From contig NZ_VEWL01000015.1 in the NCBI RefSeq assembly GCF_006376685.1, forward strand, positions 36,716 through 100,715: DNA of 64,000 nucleotides. The letters are read 5' to 3'. A program made the translations under genes and the position numbers. This document shows, in pieces, positions 44,820 to 55,193 of this stretch. The notes under the pieces were generated by a model. That model did no database searches. It saw only the letters and a list, made by a program, of their open reading frames with translations, and had not been told where the DNA came from. Position 1 is the first letter of the stretch. Each line of letters opens with the position of its first letter. The DNA is from Ochrobactrum teleogrylli. GTDB lineage: Bacteria; Pseudomonadota; Alphaproteobacteria; Rhizobiales; Rhizobiaceae.

Positions 44820-46435
44820 AGCGCCTCCATATGGAAGGCTGCCGCCATCAACGCCTTGGTATAGTCGGTCTTCGGATTGGCGAAGACGTCCTTCGCCGTA
44901 CCATATTCAACCGCCTTGCCGTTGCGCATCACCAGCACATCATTGGCCAGTGCCCGCACCACTTTGAGATCGTGGCTTATGAAAAGATAGGCGAGATCAT
45001 GCTTCTTCTGCAATCCACGCAAAAGATCGACCACTTGCGCCTGCACGCTCATGTCGAGCGCCGAGGTCGGCTCATCCAGCATCACGAACCGCGGGTTCAG
45101 CACCATGGCGCGCGCAATGGCGATGCGCTGGCGCTGGCCGCCGGAAAATTCATGCGGATAGCGGAAGCGGGTTTCGGGATCGAGGTTCACTTCCTGAAGC
45201 GCCGAGACGACACGCGCATCGCGGTCGTCTGCCGAGAGTTTCGGCTCATGCACCAGCAGACCTTCGGCGATGATGTCCGCAATGGTCATGCGCGGTGAGA
45301 GCGAGCCGAACGGGTCCTGAAACACGATCTGCATTTCACGACGCAGCGGACGCATGTCCTTGAAGCTGAATTTCGCGATATCGCACCCTTCAAAGTGGAT
45401 ATCGCCTTTTGATGAAATCATGCGCGAAAGGGCAAGGCCAAGCGTGGTCTTGCCAGAGCCCGATTCGCCGACGACGCCGAGTGTCTGACCGGCACGCAGA
45501 TTGACATCGATACCGTCCACTGCCTTCACATGGTCGACGGTCTTGCGCATGAACCCCTTTTTGATCGGGAACCAGACGCGGATACCCTTGCCTTCCATCA
45601 CCGTTTTCGCTGCCGGATCGGCAGCGGGCGGCTCGCCCTTTGGTTCGGCGGCAAGCAGATGTTTTGTATAGGGGTGCTGTGGATTGTCGAAAATTTCCGT
45701 TGTCGGTCCAGCCTCGACGATCTTGCCTTTGCTCATCACGCAGACCTTGTCGGCGATCTTGCGCACGATGCCGAGATCGTGGGTGATGAACAGCATCGAC
45801 ATGCCCTGCGCGGCCTTGAGCTCGGCCAGCAGCTTCAAAATCTGCGCCTGCACCGTCACATCAAGCGCGGTGGTGGGTTCATCGGCAATCAGCAGTTTCG
45901 GCTTGTTGGCCAGCGCCATGGCGATCATCACGCGCTGGCGTTGTCCGCCCGAAAGCTGATGCGGGAAGGCCGACAGGCGCTTCTCCGGTTCACGAATGCC
46001 AACCTCGTTCAGAAGCTCCAGCGTGCGCGCCCGCGCCTGAGCGTCGCCCATGCCCTGATGCACACGCAGGATTTCGCCCACCTGTCGCTCGACGCTGTGC
46101 AGTGGATTGAGCGAGGTCATCGGCTCCTGAAAGATCATGGCAATGTCGTTGCCGCGCACGCGTCGCAATTCCGGCTCGGAGGCCTGCATCAAATCCTTGC
46201 CGTTGAAAAGGATTTCACCGGAAGGGTGGCTGGCCGCCGGATAGGGCAGGAGTTTCAGCACGGAAAGCGCGGAAACGGATTTGCCGGAGCCGGATTCACC
46301 GACCAGTGCCACGGTCTCGCCTTCGGCAATGTCGAAGGACACACGGTCTACGGAAATGCGCTCTTCACCATTCTGGCGGAATGCCACCGACAAGTCGCGG
46401 ACGGACAGCAGGGTTTTGTTCATGGATCCGCTCAT
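44816..46435 (-). CDS. yejF: peptide ABC transporter ATPase YejF (two fused ATP-binding domains)
   Basis: A 539-residue protein with two ABC domains in tandem. The first has Walker A GESGSGKS and signature [12 protein letters not shown]; the second has [11 protein letters not shown] and [12 protein letters not shown], with Walker B LLIADEP and FVMLDEP. Each is followed by an OppD/F-type extension with the peptide-transporter end PYTKHLL and DYTKALM. The ATG at 46435 overlaps yejE by four bases (ATGA). It powers the YejB/YejE channel, which in Brucella melitensis and enterics imports peptides and aids resistance to antimicrobial peptides. Confidence 0.93.
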   Translation of the reverse strand: MSGSMNKTLLSVRDLSVAFRQNGEERISVDRVSFDIAEGETVALVGESGSGKSVSALSVLKLLPYPAASHPSGEILFNGKDLMQASEPELRRVRGNDIAMIFQEPMTSLNPLHSVERQVGEILRVHQGMGDAQARARTLELLNEVGIREPEKRLSAFPHQLSGGQRQRVMIAMALANKPKLLIADEPTTALDVTVQAQILKLLAELKAAQGMSMLFITHDLGIVRKIADKVCVMSKGKIVEAGPTTEIFDNPQHPYTKHLLAAEPKGEPPAADPAAKTVMEGKGIRVWFPIKKGFMRKTVDHVKAVDGIDVNLRAGQTLGVVGESGSGKTTLGLALSRMISSKGDIHFEGCDIAKFSFKDMRPLRREMQIVFQDPFGSLSPRMTIADIIAEGLLVHEPKLSADDRDARVVSALQEVNLDPETRFRYPHEFSGGQRQRIAIARAMVLNPRFVMLDEPTSALDMSVQAQVVDLLRGLQKKHDLAYLFISHDLKVVRALANDVLVMRNGKAVEYGTAKDVFANPKTDYTKALMAAAFHMEAL

Positions 46436-47571
46436 TGAAATGCCTTTCGCGGATCGAATGCGTCGCGGGTCGCCTCGCCGATGAAGATCAGCAGCGACAG
46501 CATGACCGAGATGACCACGAAGCCGGTAATGCCGAGCCACGGCGCCTGAAGATTATTCTTGCCCTGCGCCAGAAGTTCGCCGAGCGAGGCCGAGCCGGGT
46601 GGCAGGCCGAAGCCGAGGAAGTCGAGCGAGGTCAGCGTGGTGATCGAGCCGTTGAGGATGAAGGGCAGGAAGGTCAGCGTCGCCACCATGGCATTGGGCA
46701 GAAGATGCCGCCACATGATGGTGCCGTTCTTCACGCCGAGCGCGCGCGCCGCGTTCACATATTCAAAATTTCGGGCGCGCAGGAATTCAGCGCGCACCAC
46801 GCCGACGAACGCCACCCATGAGAACAGCAGCATGATGCCAAGCAGTACCCAGAAGCCAGGGGGCAGGATCGCCGCTATGATCAGCAACAGATAAAGCACG
46901 GGGATAGACGACCAGATTTCGATGATGCGCTGGAAGATCAGATCGACCCAACCGCCGAAATAGCCCTGAACCGCGCCTGCCGTCACGCCGATGATGGCCG
47001 AGAAGAAGGTGAGGATCAGGCCGAACAGCACCGAAATGCGGAAGCCATAAAGCGCGCGCGCAAAGACGTCTCGCGCCTGATCGTCGGTGCCAAGCAGGTT
47101 GAAATTGCCGAAACGGCAATTGGGATCGCTCACACCTTGCGGATAGCGCTGGCAGCGTTCCTCGGCGGAATAGAGCCAGAAAGGCTTGGACGGCGCCGCT
47201 TCCGGGATTTCATTATTCACGGTGTTGTAGGAATAGCGAATGGGCGGCCAGATCGCCCAGCCATTATTGGCGATTTCTTCCTGGATCACCGGATCGCGAT
47301 AGTCGGTCACCGCATAGAAGCCGCCAAATTTCTCTTCCGGATAATCGACAAAAACCGGCGCCAGCAACTCGCCCTTGTAGGAAACGAGAATGGGGCGATC
47401 ATTGGCGATGAATTCCGAGCAAAGGGCGGCAATGAGCAGGAACAGGAAAACCCACAGCGACCAGTAACCGCGCTTGTTGGCCTTGAAATTCTGCCAGCGA
47501 CGACGGTTCAGCGGCGACAGCCATGGACGCTTTACGGGCTTGACGGTGGGGGTGAGGGCAGCATCCGTCAT
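46432..47571 (-). CDS. yejE: peptide ABC transporter permease YejE
   Basis: A 379-residue permease. The N-terminal cytoplasmic part has LSPLNRRRWQNFKANKRGYWSLWVFLFLLIAALCSEFIANDRPIL, followed by a large periplasmic loop (about 60-165), then the core with FGNFNLLGTDDQARDVFARALYGFRISVLFGL and the coupling loop ARALGVKNGTIMWRHLLPNAM. This is the OppC-like half of the Yej system. The start at 47571 overlaps the yejB stop by one base (TGATG); the end overlaps yejF. Confidence 0.93.
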   Translation of the reverse strand: MTDAALTPTVKPVKRPWLSPLNRRRWQNFKANKRGYWSLWVFLFLLIAALCSEFIANDRPILVSYKGELLAPVFVDYPEEKFGGFYAVTDYRDPVIQEEIANNGWAIWPPIRYSYNTVNNEIPEAAPSKPFWLYSAEERCQRYPQGVSDPNCRFGNFNLLGTDDQARDVFARALYGFRISVLFGLILTFFSAIIGVTAGAVQGYFGGWVDLIFQRIIEIWSSIPVLYLLLIIAAILPPGFWVLLGIMLLFSWVAFVGVVRAEFLRARNFEYVNAARALGVKNGTIMWRHLLPNAMVATLTFLPFILNGSITTLTSLDFLGFGLPPGSASLGELLAQGKNNLQAPWLGITGFVVISVMLSLLIFIGEATRDAFDPRKAFQ

Positions 47572-48668
47572 CACACGTCCCTCCGGTCGAAATCGATGCG
47601 CGGATCGATCCACGTATAGGTCAGATCGGACAGGAGCCCGACAAGCAGGCCGATCAGCGAGAAGATGAAGAGATTGGCGAATACAACCGGATAATCACGG
47701 TTGATGACCGACTGGTAGCCGAGCAGGCCAAGACCGTCGAGCGAGAAGATGGTTTCAATCAAAAGCGAGCCGGTGAAGAAAGCCGAGATGAAAGCGCCCG
47801 GAAAACCGGCAATGACGATCAGCATGGCGTTGCGGAAGACATGGCGATAAAGCACCTGATTTTCGGTAAGGCCCTTGGCGCGCGCCGTCGTCACATATTG
47901 CTTTCGGATTTCCTCGAGAAACGAGTTTTTCGTCAGAAGTGTTGTGGTGGCGAAGGCGGAAAGCACCAGCGCCGTGACCGGCAGAACCATGTGCCAGAGA
48001 TAGTCGCCGATCTTGCCCCAGAACGACATTTGCGCGAAGTCGGGCGAGGTGAGGCCGCGCAGCGGGAACCAGTCGAAGAAGGAACCGCCCGCAAACAGCA
48101 CGATCAGCAGGATGGCGAACAGGAAGCTTGGAATAGCATAGCCGACAATGATGACCGCGCTGGTCCATGTATCGAAGCGCGTGCCTTCCTTGATTGCCTT
48201 GCGAATGCCAAGCGGGATCGAGATCATGTAGGACAGAAACGTCAGCCACAGGCCGAGCGAGATTGAAACCGGCATCTTTTCCTTGATCAGATCGATGACG
48301 CTGATGTCGCGGAAATAGCTGCGCCCAAAATCAAAACGCAGATAATTCCATAGCATCTGACCGAAACGTTCCAGTGGCGGCTTGTCGAAGCCAAACTGCT
48401 TTTCAAGATCGGCAATGAATTGGGGGTCGAGCCCCTGTGCACCGCGATATTTCGAATTGACCGAGCCGCTATCGACCGCGCTCTGGCCAAAATCGCTGCC
48501 CCCACCGGAAAGGCGGTCCAGCGCGTCGCCGCCCTGACCGGAAAGCTGCGCGATCACGCGCTCGACCGGACCGCCGGGAGCGAATTGAACAACGGCGAAG
48601 GAAATAGCCATGATGCCGAAGATGGTCGGGATCATTAAGATCAAGCGGCGGAGGATGTAGGCGCCCAT
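47571..48668 (-). CDS. yejB: peptide ABC transporter permease YejB
   Basis: A 365-residue OppB-like permease with about six membrane segments, starting MGAYILRRLILMIPTIFGIMAISFAVVQFAPGGPVER. The coupling loop is ARAKGLTENQVLYRHVFRNAML; the end TYTWIDPRIDF is typical. A periplasmic insertion (about 40-100, QLSGQGGDALDRLSGGGSDF) is usual in YejB. It lies 33 bases after yejA1 and overlaps yejE. Confidence 0.93.
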   Translation of the reverse strand: MGAYILRRLILMIPTIFGIMAISFAVVQFAPGGPVERVIAQLSGQGGDALDRLSGGGSDFGQSAVDSGSVNSKYRGAQGLDPQFIADLEKQFGFDKPPLERFGQMLWNYLRFDFGRSYFRDISVIDLIKEKMPVSISLGLWLTFLSYMISIPLGIRKAIKEGTRFDTWTSAVIIVGYAIPSFLFAILLIVLFAGGSFFDWFPLRGLTSPDFAQMSFWGKIGDYLWHMVLPVTALVLSAFATTTLLTKNSFLEEIRKQYVTTARAKGLTENQVLYRHVFRNAMLIVIAGFPGAFISAFFTGSLLIETIFSLDGLGLLGYQSVINRDYPVVFANLFIFSLIGLLVGLLSDLTYTWIDPRIDFDRRDV

Positions 48669-48701
48669 TAGCTTGGCTCTCGCGTTAGATCCGTGTTTCT
48701 C

Positions 48702-50591
48702 TTATGGCTTACCAACAACTTTTGCCTTTTCTTCTTCAATCCACCACAGCGTCTCGACCGGAAAGCCGTAATCGGGCTTCGGTTCCTTGAAACCGAACCG
48801 GTCCCAATAGGCGACGAGATGATTCGCTGTTGTCCAATTTGGAATCCAGTCGCGCCGGATACGCAAGTACCGATCCAGCACTCTGATGGTCGCGACAAGA
48901 TCGTCGCGGGTCGTAACCTTTCCGGCATCGTCGATCAGGGCGTCGATCACCGGGTCGGCAGTGCCGGGCAGATTATAGCTTCCGGGCGTCTTGGCCGCTT
49001 GCGAACCAAACATGCTGGAAAGCGATTCTGACGTCGGCGTCGCGCCAAACAGCATTGCAATGCCCACCATGTCGAACTGGAAATCCTGCATCCGTGCCTG
49101 ATATTGGCTGGCATCCACCAGCCGCAAATTGGCATCGATACCGATGGCCCGCAGTTTCTGGATGAACGGATTGTAGACGCGCGTGAAGGCTTCCGAATCG
49201 CTGAGAATTTCCAGCGCGAATTTCGCGCCGTCCTTGTCGTGAAACTGCCCGTTGCGCCGCTCGAAACCGGCTTCTTCCATCAGTTTGACGGCTTTGCCGA
49301 ATTGCGCGCGGTCCCGCCCTGTTCCATCCGAAACCGGCAGGGTGACGGCCTCGCCGAACACGGCATCGGGAAGCTTGCCGCGATAGCGTTCCAGCACTTT
49401 CAACTCATCCGGGGTGGGAAGGCCCCTGGCCTGAAAATCCGACCCGTTGAAACTCGATTGCGAGCGCTCATAGGTGTCGAAGAAGAGGTTCTTATTGGTC
49501 CACTCGAAATCAAAACAGAGGCTGATTGCCTCCCGCACGCGCGGGTCGCGGAAACGCTCGCGACGCTGGTTCAGCGCCCAGGCCTGCATCAGCGGGCTCT
49601 TCTCTTTCGGGAAGGTGCGCTTGATGATTTTCTTTTCCTGAATGGCCGGGAAGTCGTAGCCGGTAGCCCAGTTCTTGGACACGCTTTCCGAACGGAAATC
49701 GATATCGCCTTTCTTGAAGGCTTCGAATTCCGGCTGCCGGTCGCGGAAGAACTCGATGTGGATGCGGTCGAAATGGCTGGAGCCGCGCCGCACTGGCAAA
49801 TCCCTGGCCCAGTAGTCTTCGACACGATCATATTCAATGAATTGACCGGCGGTGAAATTCCCCACCTTGTAAGCGCCCGAACCGAGCACCGGTTCCATCG
49901 TGGTCGCTTCGAAATCGCGATCCTTGAACCAGGTCTCCGACAGGATCGGCAGCACCACGGCGTCAAGGATGGCGTTGGGGCCGCGATCCGTCGCAAAACG
50001 CATGCGAATATCGTTCTTGCCCGTCAGTTCCACCTTTTCCAGCCCGGCGAGCGACTGACGTATGAGCGGGTGGCCCTTTTCCTTCAGCACCGTATAGGTG
50101 AACAGCACGTCTTTCGCCGTGATCGGTGATCCGTCATGGAACCGCGCTTCCTTGCACAGCTTGAAGGTGCAGGCCCGACGATCTTTCGACAGCGTGACGC
50201 TTTCAGCGAGAAGTCCGTAGACGGAATCCGGTTCATCGAGCGCCGGGACCATCAGGCTGTCATAGGTCAGCTCCATGCGCGGCGGCGCGTCGCCTTTGAA
50301 GGTAAAGGTGCTGAGCGTGTTGAAGGTCTGCGTGTTCTGGTTCCAGGTCCAGCTTGCTGGCGCAAACCTGAACGTGCCGCCTTTCGGCGCGTCTGGACTG
50401 GTGTAATCGAAATGGGTGAAATCGCTGCCATATTTCAGCTCGCCAAAGGCGGACAGGCCATGCAGGGACTTGCCGGTCGGCACCTCCGCATAGGCGTTGG
50501 CAATGACAGCCTGACCCGGCAGGCAGGCCGCGATTGCGGCACTGCCCGAAACACCCAGAAAATGGCGGCGGTTCATGCGAAGCATCGTCAT
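48702..50591 (-). CDS. yejA1: peptide-binding protein YejA paralogue with a Tat signal
   Basis: A 629-residue solute-binding protein of the oligopeptide-binding family. The N-terminus MTMLRMNRRHFLGVSGSAAI has a twin-arginine motif (RRHFLG) followed by a hydrophobic stretch and a cleavage site near ANAYA, so it is probably exported folded. Domain signatures are LKYGSDFTHFDYTSPDAPKGG, TFNTLSTFTFKGD, ITAKDVLFTYTVLKEKG and RDPRVREAISLCFDFEW. It lies 13 bases after yejA2. The numbering of the two paralogues is mine. Confidence 0.9.
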   Translation of the reverse strand: MTMLRMNRRHFLGVSGSAAIAACLPGQAVIANAYAEVPTGKSLHGLSAFGELKYGSDFTHFDYTSPDAPKGGTFRFAPASWTWNQNTQTFNTLSTFTFKGDAPPRMELTYDSLMVPALDEPDSVYGLLAESVTLSKDRRACTFKLCKEARFHDGSPITAKDVLFTYTVLKEKGHPLIRQSLAGLEKVELTGKNDIRMRFATDRGPNAILDAVVLPILSETWFKDRDFEATTMEPVLGSGAYKVGNFTAGQFIEYDRVEDYWARDLPVRRGSSHFDRIHIEFFRDRQPEFEAFKKGDIDFRSESVSKNWATGYDFPAIQEKKIIKRTFPKEKSPLMQAWALNQRRERFRDPRVREAISLCFDFEWTNKNLFFDTYERSQSSFNGSDFQARGLPTPDELKVLERYRGKLPDAVFGEAVTLPVSDGTGRDRAQFGKAVKLMEEAGFERRNGQFHDKDGAKFALEILSDSEAFTRVYNPFIQKLRAIGIDANLRLVDASQYQARMQDFQFDMVGIAMLFGATPTSESLSSMFGSQAAKTPGSYNLPGTADPVIDALIDDAGKVTTRDDLVATIRVLDRYLRIRRDWIPNWTTANHLVAYWDRFGFKEPKPDYGFPVETLWWIEEEKAKVVGKP

Positions 50592-50604
50592 TCTCCGCTT
50601 GTCC

Positions 50605-52473
50605 CTATTCGCTGCCGGTCTTCAGTTTGGCTTCCTTCGCGGGATCGACCCACCATGAGAATGGATCGATGCCCAGATAATCCGGCTGCTTTTCCGGCAT
50701 GCCGAACTTGTTCCAATAGGCCACATTGATGTGGTCGGAATACCATTGCGGGATCACGTAATAATTCCACAACAGCGCCCGGTCGAGCGCATGGCTTGCG
50801 GCCACCAGTTCCTCGCGATCCTTGGCATAGATCACGCGGTCGATCAGCGTGTCGATGGCCGGGTTTTTGATACCGGCATAATTGCGGCTGCCTTTGAAAT
50901 CTGCGGCCTTCGAGCCCCACATGTCGCGCTGCTCATTGCCGGGCGAGGCGGTCTGCGCGATGACCGAGGTGATGATATCATAGTCGAAATCATTGACCCG
51001 CCCCTGATATTGGGCGGTATCGACGATACGCACCGTGGCATTGATCCCGATCTTGCGCAGGCTCGCCGCAAACGGATTGTAGATGCGCTCGTCGGTCGGA
51101 TCCTTGCCGAGAAATTCGATGGTGAACGGATTGCCATTCGCATCGACCAGCTTGTTGCCCTGCAATTTCCAACCCGCTTCCGCAAACAGCTTCAGAGCCG
51201 TTCGCAGATTATCGCGGGTGGCCTGCGGCGTGTCGTAAACAGGCAGCTTGAATTCCTTGCTCAGTGCATCTGCGGGGAGCGCATCCTTGACCGTTTCGAG
51301 AATGGCCTGCTCCGCCGGGGTCGGCGGGCCGCTCAGCTGCAATTCATTGCCAGCGAAATAGCTGTTGATGCGGTTATACTGATTGAAAAACAGCATGCGG
51401 TTCATGGATTCGAAGTCGAAAGCATAGGTCAGCGCTTGACGAACTTTCGGGTCCTTGAACTTGTCGCGCCGCGTATTCAGGAAATAGCCCTGCATGCGGC
51501 CGACGGCATTATACGGGAAGGACTTCTTGACGACGTCACCGCGCTCGACTGCCGGAAAATTATACTGTTCCGCCCAGCGCTGGGCGCGGTTTTCGTTACG
51601 ATAATCATACTGGCCGCCCTTCTTGAAGGCTTCCCAGGTTGCATCTTCGTTGAAGTAATACTCGTAGACGACGCGGTCGAAATTGTTGCGACCGACATTC
51701 ACGGCCAGGTCTTTGCCCCAGTAATCATCAACGCGCGCCCAGGTGATGGAGCGTCCCGGCGCAACGCGGTCGATCTTGTAGGCAGAGGAACCCAGCGGAA
51801 TTTCCAGCGTCGGGCGGCTGATATCGCGCTGTTTGCCCTGCGCGTCCTTGCCCTCCCACCAATGCTGCGGCAGCACGGCAAGCTGGCCCATGATTTGCGG
51901 CAATTCGCGATTGCCCTTTTGGCTGAAGTTGAACTTCACCTCGTGGTCGCCGGTCTTTTCCGCGCTTTCCACGTCGCCATAATATTTGTTGTAAAGTGGC
52001 GACTGCTTTTTCAGCACATTGAAGGACCAGATCACGTCTTCCACGGTGATCGGCTTGCCGTCATGCCATTTGGCGTTCGGGTTGAGCTTGAACTTCACCC
52101 AGGAATAATCATCCGGGTACTGAAGCGCTTCGGCGATCAGCGGATATTGTGTCGATCCCTGATCGAGCGAATCTGTCATCAGCGTATCGTAGAGCATGCC
52201 GCCGCCGAAGTCTGACAGGCCCGCTGCGGCGACGCCCTGCACGACGAACGGGTTGAGACTGTCGAATGTGCCGACGGCCACCTGATTGAGCGTGCCGCCC
52301 TTCGGCGCTTGCGGGTTTACGTAGTCGTAATGCTTGAAATCAGCCGGATATTTGGGCTCGCCGAGCAGGCTGGAAGAACTGCGCCATTGGGGTTCCACGT
52401 CGCTCGCATGGCTTAACGACATTGTGCTTGCAAGCATGGCAACCGCAAATGCACCCGCCCAAAACGCTTTCAT
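50605..52473 (-). CDS. yejA2: peptide-binding protein YejA paralogue with a Sec signal
   Basis: A 622-residue protein related to the downstream YejA. Its signal peptide MKAFWAGAFAVAMLASTMSLSHASD is of plain Sec type. It shares the layout LGEPKYPADFKHYDYVNPQAPKGG, TFDSLNPFVVQG, ITVEDVIWSFNVLKK, FKDPKVRQALTYAFDFESMNRML and NYYVIPQWYSDHINVAYW. The ATG at 52473 is chosen for GGAGAG upstream and for the signal start; the open frame continues to 52551. It begins the yejA2-A1-B-E-F operon. Confidence 0.92.
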   Translation of the reverse strand: MKAFWAGAFAVAMLASTMSLSHASDVEPQWRSSSSLLGEPKYPADFKHYDYVNPQAPKGGTLNQVAVGTFDSLNPFVVQGVAAAGLSDFGGGMLYDTLMTDSLDQGSTQYPLIAEALQYPDDYSWVKFKLNPNAKWHDGKPITVEDVIWSFNVLKKQSPLYNKYYGDVESAEKTGDHEVKFNFSQKGNRELPQIMGQLAVLPQHWWEGKDAQGKQRDISRPTLEIPLGSSAYKIDRVAPGRSITWARVDDYWGKDLAVNVGRNNFDRVVYEYYFNEDATWEAFKKGGQYDYRNENRAQRWAEQYNFPAVERGDVVKKSFPYNAVGRMQGYFLNTRRDKFKDPKVRQALTYAFDFESMNRMLFFNQYNRINSYFAGNELQLSGPPTPAEQAILETVKDALPADALSKEFKLPVYDTPQATRDNLRTALKLFAEAGWKLQGNKLVDANGNPFTIEFLGKDPTDERIYNPFAASLRKIGINATVRIVDTAQYQGRVNDFDYDIITSVIAQTASPGNEQRDMWGSKAADFKGSRNYAGIKNPAIDTLIDRVIYAKDREELVAASHALDRALLWNYYVIPQWYSDHINVAYWNKFGMPEKQPDYLGIDPFSWWVDPAKEAKLKTGSE

Positions 52474-52571
52474 CCAGTCTCTCCGTTTCTGCTTCGGATC
52501 ATCTGTATGAGTCTTATGGGTTTTTGCGGAGGAAGAAAGGCAGCGGGACAATAAATTTCATCGTCCAAATG

Positions 52572-52598
52572 AAAAAGCCCGGTTAAAACCGGGCTTTT
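52572..52598 (-). terminator. rho-independent terminator of the cytochrome c gene
   Basis: AAAAGCCCGG and CCGGGCTTTT form a 10-bp stem with a 6-base loop, 18 bases beyond the cytochrome c stop. It separates that gene from the yej operon. Confidence 0.8.
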
Positions 52599-52615
52599 CG
52601 ATCATTCTTGCGCTA

Positions 52616-53251
52616 TTAGTTCGCCGGTGCGGCTGGCTTTTCGCCTTCCGGTGCAGGCGCTGCATCCGCAGGCTTGGCATCGCCGCCTGCCGGTGCGGCA
52701 TCAGCGGCTGGAAGTGGAGCCGGGTTGTCGGACAGCGTGCGCAGATAGGCGATCAGATCGGCGCGCTCATTGTCCTTCTTGTCGCCCGCAAAGCCCATGG
52801 CCGTGCCCTTGATGAAGCCCTTTGGCGATGTCAGGAACTTGTTGAGATGCTCGAAGTCCCACTTGTTGCCGCCTGCGCCGAATTCCTTCATGGCGGACGA
52901 ATAGCCAAAACCTTCAACGGAAGCCGCCGGACGGTTCACGACATCCCACAGATGCGGGCCGACCTTGTTTGCGCCGCCCTTTTCGCCGGTGTGGCAGGCA
53001 GCACAGCGCTTGAAGACTGCTTCGCCGCGCGCCGGATCGGCGGATTGCAGCAATGTTGCGATGGAAACTTCTTCCTTGGCCGGTGCAGCTCCCCCTTCAC
53101 CGGTCGACGCTTCCGCCGCTTCGATTATAAAGCCGGGCTTTTCCGGTGCCGGCGAATGAAACAGCGCATCGGACAGGATGCCCGTCGTCATGACAACGAA
53201 AACCGTTGCCAGAAAAGCCATGATAAACTTGTTAGTCCGGGTTGAATTCAT
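52616..53251 (-). CDS. membrane-anchored c-type cytochrome (CycM-like)
   Basis: A 211-residue protein. The uncleaved N-terminal anchor ([24 protein letters not shown]) is followed by a periplasmic linker and a class I cytochrome c domain: heme site C83-A-A-C86-H87, [28 protein letters not shown], and the axial methionine in GTAMGFAG. The C-terminal ~40 residues are Ala/Pro-rich. This is the CycM type that carries electrons to cytochrome oxidase in rhizobia. There is no direct functional link to yej. Confidence 0.93.
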   Translation of the reverse strand: MNSTRTNKFIMAFLATVFVVMTTGILSDALFHSPAPEKPGFIIEAAEASTGEGGAAPAKEEVSIATLLQSADPARGEAVFKRCAACHTGEKGGANKVGPHLWDVVNRPAASVEGFGYSSAMKEFGAGGNKWDFEHLNKFLTSPKGFIKGTAMGFAGDKKDNERADLIAYLRTLSDNPAPLPAADAAPAGGDAKPADAAPAPEGEKPAAPAN

Positions 53252-53498
53252 CGCCGGTCAGCGCTCCCTCTACCAAAACGCTCTCCCCGAGAACGCTCTC
53301 CTCAGCCGACATGCGCACCTCATATGAGGTTGCAATTCTCTCCGCGGCATCGGGCGGAAACTAGGTCTTTTACCAGGGCGATGCAACACCTATAAGGGTA
53401 ACCAGACCCGTGACTTTTTGACACTTTTGCAGCATTTACAGTGCGGATAAAACTCCTCGAAAGACGGCCACGATCCGACGAGACAACAAGAGGCGACC

Positions 53499-54248
53499 AT
53501 GCTTCAGACCCTAAAGACCCTCACTCTTATTCCGGCAAGACTGGCCGCCACGCGCCTGCCGAACAAGCCGCTGGCCGATATTTGCGGGAAGCCGATGATC
53601 GTGCATGTGGCCGACAGAGCCGCCGCCGCCAAACTTGGGCGCGCCGTCGTTGCGACCGATAGCGAGGAAATTTTTGCCGCCGTCACTGCGCATGGCCACG
53701 AAGCCGTCATGACCCGCACCGATCACGAATCGGGTTCGGACCGCATCTATGAAGCGCTTTTGAAGCTCGATCCGGCTGGCGAGTTCGATGCCGTGGTCAA
53801 TGTGCAGGGTGATTTGCCGACCATAGATCCCGACATAATCCGCCGCGCTCTGCTGCCGCTCGAAGACGGCCCGGCAGATATTGCGACGCTTGGCGTCGAG
53901 ATTGAGGAAGAATCGGAAAAGACCAATCCGAGCGTGGTGAAGATCGTCGGCTCGCCGCTGGCGGGCAGTTCGCGTCTGCGCGCGCTCTATTTCACCCGCG
54001 CCACGGCGCCTTATGGCGAAGGCCCGCTTTATCATCATATCGGTCTTTATGCCTATCGCCGTTCAGCGCTGGAGAAATTCGTGAAACTCGGGCCGTCGCC
54101 GCTGGAAAAGCGCGAAAAGCTTGAGCAATTGCGCGCTTTGGAAGCCAGCATGCGCATCGATGTCGAAGTGGTGAAAACGGTGCCGCTGGGCGTCGATACG
54201 CCCGCCGACCTTGACCGCGCCCGACTTCTTGTCGCAAAGGGTCTTTGA
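53499..54248 (+). CDS. kdsB: 3-deoxy-manno-octulosonate cytidylyltransferase
   Basis: A 249-residue enzyme activating Kdo as CMP-Kdo for lipopolysaccharide. [34 protein letters not shown] is the nucleotide-binding start; [25 protein letters not shown] and [14 protein letters not shown] are diagnostic, with [18 protein letters not shown] near the end. Length is normal. AAGAGG lies 5 bases before the ATG. It is followed by a small hairpin (54269-54286) and then pheA. Confidence 0.95.
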   Translation: MLQTLKTLTLIPARLAATRLPNKPLADICGKPMIVHVADRAAAAKLGRAVVATDSEEIFAAVTAHGHEAVMTRTDHESGSDRIYEALLKLDPAGEFDAVVNVQGDLPTIDPDIIRRALLPLEDGPADIATLGVEIEEESEKTNPSVVKIVGSPLAGSSRLRALYFTRATAPYGEGPLYHHIGLYAYRRSALEKFVKLGPSPLEKREKLEQLRALEASMRIDVEVVKTVPLGVDTPADLDRARLLVAKGL

Positions 54249-54268
54249 CAAGGTCAACAACCAGGAAA

Positions 54269-54290
54269 GCCCCGCGAGTGAGGGGCGTTT
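54269..54290 (+). terminator. short hairpin between kdsB and pheA
   Basis: GCCCC and GGGGC pair around GCGAGTGA, followed by GTTTG. A weak terminator candidate 20 bases after kdsB. Confidence 0.45.
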
Positions 54291-54307
54291 GAGAAAGTAC
54301 GACGACG

Positions 54308-55171
54308 ATGAAAACCAACCGGATTTCTTTTCAGGGTGAAGCGGGTGCCAATTCCGATACGGCGTCGCGCAACATGTTTCCCGGTATGGAGCCTTTGCCG
54401 TGTCCGACTTTTGAAGATGCTTTCAACGCGGTCGAGACCGGTGCTGCCGATCTGGCGATGATCCCGATCGAGAATACGCTGGCTGGTCGCGTTGCGGATA
54501 TTCATTATTTGCTGCCGCTGGCCGACATGCACATTGTGGGTGAATATTTCCTGCCGATCCATTTTCAGTTGATGGTGCTTCCGGGCGTCAAGCGCGAGGA
54601 AATCAAGACGGTTCACAGCCATATTCACGCGCTCGGCCAGTGCCGCAAGGTCATCCGCCAGAACGGCTGGAAGCCGGTCATCGCGGGTGATACGGCGGGC
54701 GCTGCCCGTCTCGTCGCCGACATGCAGGACCGTTCGATGGCAGCGCTCGCGCCGCGTCTGGCCGCCGATCTCTATGGCCTCGATATTCTGGAAGAAAATG
54801 TCGAGGACGCGGAAGACAATGTGACCCGCTTCGTGGTTCTTTCCAAGGAAAAGCAATGGGCACCACGCCCGGAAAACGGCGAACGCATCATGACGACGTT
54901 TGTTTTTCGCGTGCGCAACGTTCCGGCGGCGCTTTACAAGGCGATGGGCGGCTTTGCCACCAACGGCGTCAACATGACCAAGCTCGAAAGCTATCAGATC
55001 GGCGGGCGTTTCATTGCCACGCAGTTCTATGCCGATATTGAGGGCCACCCTGAAGACCGCAATGTACAGCTCGCTTTGGAGGAGCTCGAATTCTTCTCCA
55101 AGGAAGTACGTATTCTCGGCGTCTATCGGGGCAGCGACATTCGCGGCACGCAGTTGCTCGCCGCGGAATAA
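54308..55171 (+). CDS. pheA: prephenate dehydratase (PheA, without chorismate mutase)
   Basis: A 287-residue enzyme making phenylpyruvate from prephenate in phenylalanine synthesis. RISFQGEAGANSDTAS, LAMIPIENTLAGRVADIHYLL and EDNVTRFVVLSKE (with the essential T of TRF) are the dehydratase site. The C-terminal ACT domain (FVFRVRNVPAALYKAMGGFATNGVNMTKLESYQIGGRF) gives feedback inhibition by phenylalanine. It lacks the N-terminal mutase domain of E. coli PheA. The ATG has a weak site upstream. Confidence 0.95.
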   Translation: MKTNRISFQGEAGANSDTASRNMFPGMEPLPCPTFEDAFNAVETGAADLAMIPIENTLAGRVADIHYLLPLADMHIVGEYFLPIHFQLMVLPGVKREEIKTVHSHIHALGQCRKVIRQNGWKPVIAGDTAGAARLVADMQDRSMAALAPRLAADLYGLDILEENVEDAEDNVTRFVVLSKEKQWAPRPENGERIMTTFVFRVRNVPAALYKAMGGFATNGVNMTKLESYQIGGRFIATQFYADIEGHPEDRNVQLALEELEFFSKEVRILGVYRGSDIRGTQLLAAE

Positions 55172-55193
55172 TTCACGAAAATATCGGGCAGAA

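Noticed and set aside
48387..48668. Possible missing C-terminal or duplicated domain in YejB from the SGGGSDF insertion.
   Set aside because: The periplasmic insertion is usual for YejB, and the frame and coupling loop are intact.
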